64,000 bases of DNA, taken from Varroa destructor (lineage: Eukaryota > Arthropoda > Arachnida > Mesostigmata > Varroidae). The translations under genes were made by a program, and so were the position numbers. The stretch lies in assembly GCF_002443255.2 (NCBI RefSeq), contig NW_019211456.1, positions 34,247,608 through 34,311,607 on the forward strand. The letters run 5' to 3'. Within the stretch, counting starts at the first letter, position 1. Every line of letters starts with the position of its first letter. The notes below the pieces were generated by a model. It was not told the DNA's origin. It worked only from the letters and a program-made list of their open reading frames with translations, and did no database searches. Positions 59,866 through 64,000 of this stretch are shown in pieces.

Positions 59866-62417
59866 GCGGTAGCAAACAAAGGCATGATCAGTCGTCACAA
59901 TGATAATAGGCTTAATCCGCCCCGTTGGACTTGCAACAAATTATCGAAAGTCTTCTCAAAATATTTCTAGCATAAATAAATTCGGCCTGCTGAAATATCC
60001 AAGCAAACCGGTGAATCGTATTGGTCAATGAAGATATTTTTATAGTAACGCGTTTATCTCGTTGGCGCTCCGCGGAATAGCGCCTCGCTTCGACCCCAAC
60101 GCTCGTATAAATTTTCTATCACTCGGTTTGATTCGGACTTCTCGTTTTTTTCAACCATAGCATTTTTTACAGACCGGCTGATTTTTAAATTTTTGCAACG
60201 GGAGCCATATTTTTTGTTATAGCCGAAACGAATCAGTACCTCTTCAACGCTGTCAGTACTACAGTATTGTCTCACATATCGTCTCCCACAATGTAGTTAT
60301 CAAACGTGTGTGCTTGTTATCCAGACCAAAGCGCACAATATATGTATGTATATATATACACACACAGGTCATAACCTTTTAATCGTTCTTTTTCAAGCGT
60401 AATTACTGGAAGATAATGGGGGACTCGCTTTAAAATAGAGAAAACTCATTTCAACATGCGATTGAAAAGTAGCGTAGCAGATGTAGACCGTCAATATCAT
60501 AGGGCGCTTTAGACGGGTATATCTACGCGATTTATAGTTAATCGAATAAAAGGTAAAATGGATCAGACTGTTCAGAAGCTGCCGATACTCCACGATATAC
60601 AATATAACGACCTGGACAAAGATACAACAAGAAAATCTCTAAGACAACCAAGTCATAAACTTAATATCAGTGAATCAAGTGTCTATCGTACTTTGAGGCG
60701 TTGTAAGTGGGATCTTTTTTAGCATGCAGTCGGGAAGACCTCAATGAAGACGGCAGGTTTTATTTGTTGTAGTGTGGAGCACCTGCACCTCATCGTGATG
60801 TATAGATAGGCACCTTCCTAACAGTTGGAAGCTGTTCCATCGAGTAGACTGCCCATTTCCCAGACCTGACATCAATGCATTTTCTGTGCTGACACTAAAA
60901 GTTAACGGCGGCAGACTGTTCGAACCCAAACGCAGTCAAGCGAGAATGCAGCAGAACCAATAGCCCACCGTCATCAGCAGTATTCTAACCAGGATATTTT
61001 AAATATCTGCGTTACGCTTTGTGTAGACTATTTTTCGTCTCCATATATATTATATGTAAACAAAAATTCAAATTCTATAAAGAGTGTATTAATTTGCTGT
61101 AACCGAGAGATGCGGTAACCGTGATAAATGGCGTTTGGTCTCTAGAGACGTGCCGATTTCCCCTCTGCAATATTACTTGTATGCAATAATGTGTAATTAA
61201 TAAAATAGCATGATCGAAACTATAGGTGGCTAATTTTTGCTACAATTCAATATCAATAACCGTGCACACGTTGAGTGCTGATCTGTTTATTCCTATAGAA
61301 GAATTACTCATTTTGGGCCTTTACCTGTTACAGAGGTAGGATCTGTCGGATGAAGTTGAGAACTTTTGATATGTAGATTATACAACGCCGAGTAGAAGCG
61401 ACCTAGACAATATAATATGGGCTTTGTCGCTGATCCGCGATAATCGCATATGCACCTCCATGGGGCGCACATGTTCCGGAAACACTGATCCGCGAGAAAG
61501 GGGCGGGGGGGGGGGTCATCCGACGGATCATGTTGCATTAGTCTTCAATCTTAAGCTCGAGCATTCAGCAACTAATAACTAAGCAACTAGTGAAGGATGC
61601 ATATTGTTAAATAAATAACGGAAAAAGGACACGCATTAAAGGACATCGCTCACAATGACAATAATAGCAGCAGCGACAACGCCACTTCATGATGTTACTC
61701 GATGGCAAACGCAAATTTCAACGGGCAACAAGCACTCCTCTAATACAGGGCAATGGCAAATAGCCAAAGAGTGGGCAATAACTATTATCCTTTTCTGTCC
61801 CGCCTCGATGTGAAATTCGCAAAAACAGGTCAGAATTATTGGTCTGCGTCGTTTTCCTTTGATTGGACTGCTCTGTTCATGTTGTGTTCTGATGGTGTAT
61901 TATGCGTTAAGGTACCCGAACGTGTTATGAATTCAATGAGCCAGCACTGTGTTAAATTACGTTGCTATTTCCGGGAAACTATTACCCACTTACTATAAAG
62001 TAAAATAAAAAGTCTGATTAAATTAGCATTTATTTTCGAGAATAAAGCAAACCGGATCTTCGTGTACTTGTTGTGGATCCGGCCCCCGTCGTTCCTCTTG
62101 CTCCTCCCCCATTTTCGCAAACCCCATGCATTTGTCCTCACGCCAAGAACAACTTAGTTTAAGCTATTCCGTTGCGGAATAGCTGAAATGGTGTCGAGCA
62201 CAAATTCAAAATATCCACCTGTCTATATGCTGCATAATGGAAAGCTGTTCGCAGGCAGACAGATATGCATATCTACCTAAGAAATGGGTACCAGCAAGCG
62301 GGACTGTTTGGTCGGTGGGGAACGATTTGTATTTTACTTGTTTTTTAGTCTACCACTTTCTGTTCCTAGTATTTATATTAATTGCAGTGGTATTACTCAC
62401 TCTATCATTGTATTCAG

Positions 62418-62547
62418 GATGGTGGCACGGTACCGTCGTACGGCTAATGATGATGATATTGTGTCGTCTATGGGATCTCACATCGAGAACACAGAATCTC
62501 ATAAATTAACGAGCGGGCTCAACGCGGCGACCTTCCCTTCTATTTGA
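62418..62547 (+). CDS. Candidate terminal exon, unassigned
   Basis: Acceptor CATTGTATTCAG|G at 62417/62418, then one nucleotide completing a codon, then MVARYRRTANDDDIVSSMGS onwards to a TGA at 62545-62547 (42 residues). The opening is basic and the rest polar, which fits a cytoplasmic tail just after a membrane span. The entry phase matches the exit phase of the candidate exon at 50664-50837. The family is not recognised, and the hydrophobic frame directly upstream on the same strand is intronic under this model. Confidence 0.3.
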
Positions 62548-62594
62548 CCACTGCTCCGGCAATTCCCGCCGAAACAGACGCGCGTGCTACTCGT

Positions 62595-62631
62595 GCTGCT
62601 GCCGCCACCGCCACCGCCACCGCCGCTGCGG
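62595..62631. repeat. GCC/ACC trinucleotide repeat
   Basis: Imperfect run of CCACCG units in a GC-rich pocket. On the minus strand it would read as polyglycine or polyalanine, but the frames containing it lack other support. Confidence 0.8.
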
Positions 62632-63957
62632 GTGGGCCTCTGACAACGTCCGAGAGACAGCGATCCTTTGCGCGATACTTGATAAAGCGTATAACGTAGC
62701 TTAGAGTCGCCATTCCACGGTCGCCGGCGTTGTACAATGCACCGCCTATCGAATGCCCAGTGTTGAACTATCAAGCAGAACGAACACAGTGCATGTACAA
62801 TGGGAAGCATACATGTCGGAAGCGGGCGATGAGGAGATCAGAGAAGAGGCGTGGGGTCTTATTTATGATGGCGAGTCGACTCGATTAAAACAATAGTGCG
62901 ATAGACAAACGAATGAAAATGCTACTTCCAAGCGGGCGAACGTTGAAACAAACCGCCAGGCTAAAAGTGCGTGCTAATAAACTTTAATCAAGTTACAGCC
63001 GGGGAGGTACGGACGATGGGGTTCAATTGTCGCTTTAGACAAATGGGCAGTAGTGTAAAGCCAGCTAAGTTAAACGGGCACCAATTAATCGGTTACGATA
63101 GCATCGAGTGCACGCCACCTCAGTCGAATCTTGGATTTTAGATCATCGATTGTAGTTTGTGTCTGAAGAGTTTCAATAGAACACCTAGGTATTCGACACG
63201 AAGCTGTTAAGGATTATCAATTAGGTAACGATAGTTGCCAATACGACTTGAAACGTATCTATGAATCAGATGGCTATATTTTGGATTATGGCATTAGCGC
63301 AATTAAAGTTAAACGAATTCAACAAACCACAACGTAAAAAACATGTCACCTCTGCCATTGTGGTCATTAGCTGGGCCCTGCTGATCTTTAGACCCATTAC
63401 GTACCTAGGCGATTCGGTGGTATAGGCGTCTAAATTGTTAGGTAGTAGATCTCATTTATGCAATACGAAGCATTTCCTACAGCGTTGCCACGAAAGTAAA
63501 TACCGCAAGCTGGCCACCGGCCTGCCAGACCAATCGAAATGACATGGTCGACCATTTTCTCTACGTTAAATGTAATGCTTAATTTGTCTGAATATACTAT
63601 CGTCGTCGCTTAACCAGTCTTCTCATCATATGGTGTGCTTTTTATACGTGTTTATACGAAGATACAAACAGATAAACGCAATTGCACTGACGGTTACCGT
63701 CGGAGATTCTCTTTCTTGAAGATCGCTAGAAGAAACTGAACGATACCGGCGTGTGGCAATTAACAAACGTCGACCGCGTAATCTTCGCTTCGGAGTTGTC
63801 GTCTAGTCGGACCCGGACGGCCTCGTGAGGTGTAAGGTCATGGTCAGCAGTTTCAGTGGAGTCAACGGATGTCGTCTTGTTGATAATTAGTTCATAACAA
63901 TATTGTTGACTGAAGTGGATCTCACTGACGCGCCTATTTCCTTGCGATAGATAGATA

Positions 63958-63959
<2 letters not shown>

Positions 63960-63994
<35 letters not shown>
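63960..63994. repeat. (TA)n microsatellite at window end
   Basis: About 17 TA units preceded by GATAGATAGATATC. Confidence 0.9.
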
Positions 63995-63997
<3 letters not shown>

Positions 63998-64000
63998 TTA

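Larger units (their letters stand above)
57890..62417. other. Intron or intergenic DNA
   Basis: Upstream exons of the minus-strand membrane protein may lie here but I could not identify them. It contains one coding-like plus-strand frame listed at 59131 and a poly(A) run at 59846. Confidence 0.4.
62548..64000. other. Right-end intergenic DNA
   Basis: GC-richer until about 62.85 kb with a GGC/GGT-type trinucleotide repeat, then AT-rich without coding signal. The window ends in a TA microsatellite. Confidence 0.5.

Overview
The window reads as nuclear DNA of an arthropod, most likely a chelicerate such as a mite (an inference from gene content: no single base proves it). Genes have GT-AG introns of roughly 0.2-1 kb. 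Most spacer DNA is AT-rich with TA microsatellites. A divergent ionotropic-receptor gene with nearby relics points to a protostome. There are no prokaryotic operons, no CRISPR arrays and no rRNA.

Layout. (1) 1-16.4 kb: chemoreceptor territory on the minus strand. It holds one long single-exon ionotropic-receptor (IR)-like frame (8212-9963), a clearly broken paralogue (2376-2752, two in-frame stops) and two further IR-like pieces (10.3-10.9 and 12.0-12.5 kb), plus a short dispersed repeat. (2) 16.4-38.8 kb: a compact block of conserved housekeeping genes whose exons I could rebuild with consistent phases. These are RFC4 (minus, 7 exons, 325 aa, one GC-AG intron), USE1 (minus, 1 exon, 245 aa), MOB4 (plus, 5 exons, 235 aa), LDHD (plus, 10 exons, 504 aa) and a TIS11/ZFP36-family CCCH zinc-finger gene (plus, 6 exons, 329 aa). 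(3) 38.8-64 kb: sparse, AT-rich DNA. It has a GC-rich promoter-like stretch, a strong first exon with a signal peptide (42106-42261), two candidate exons of a plus-strand gene (50.7 and 62.4 kb), and a minus-strand membrane protein exon (57.4-57.9 kb).

The housekeeping genes do not form a pathway: DNA clamp loading, Golgi-ER SNARE traffic, STRIPAK/MOB signalling, mitochondrial D-lactate oxidation and ARE-mRNA decay are simply neighbours. Some arrangements may matter. USE1 runs head-to-tail into RFC4 with a 376-bp spacer that holds the USE1 poly(A) signal. USE1 and MOB4 are divergent across 1.08 kb that contains a palindromic E2F-like site. Three introns (RFC4, MOB4, TIS11) carry unexpectedly good inverted repeats, the best being a perfect 18-bp stem with a 4-nt loop 10 nt inside a TIS11 intron.

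I found no complete new system. The most unusual signals are the intronic hairpins, the decaying IR cluster, the dispersed repeat family carrying a Pol III B-box-like motif, and an unassigned possible membrane-protein gene at 42-62.5 kb.
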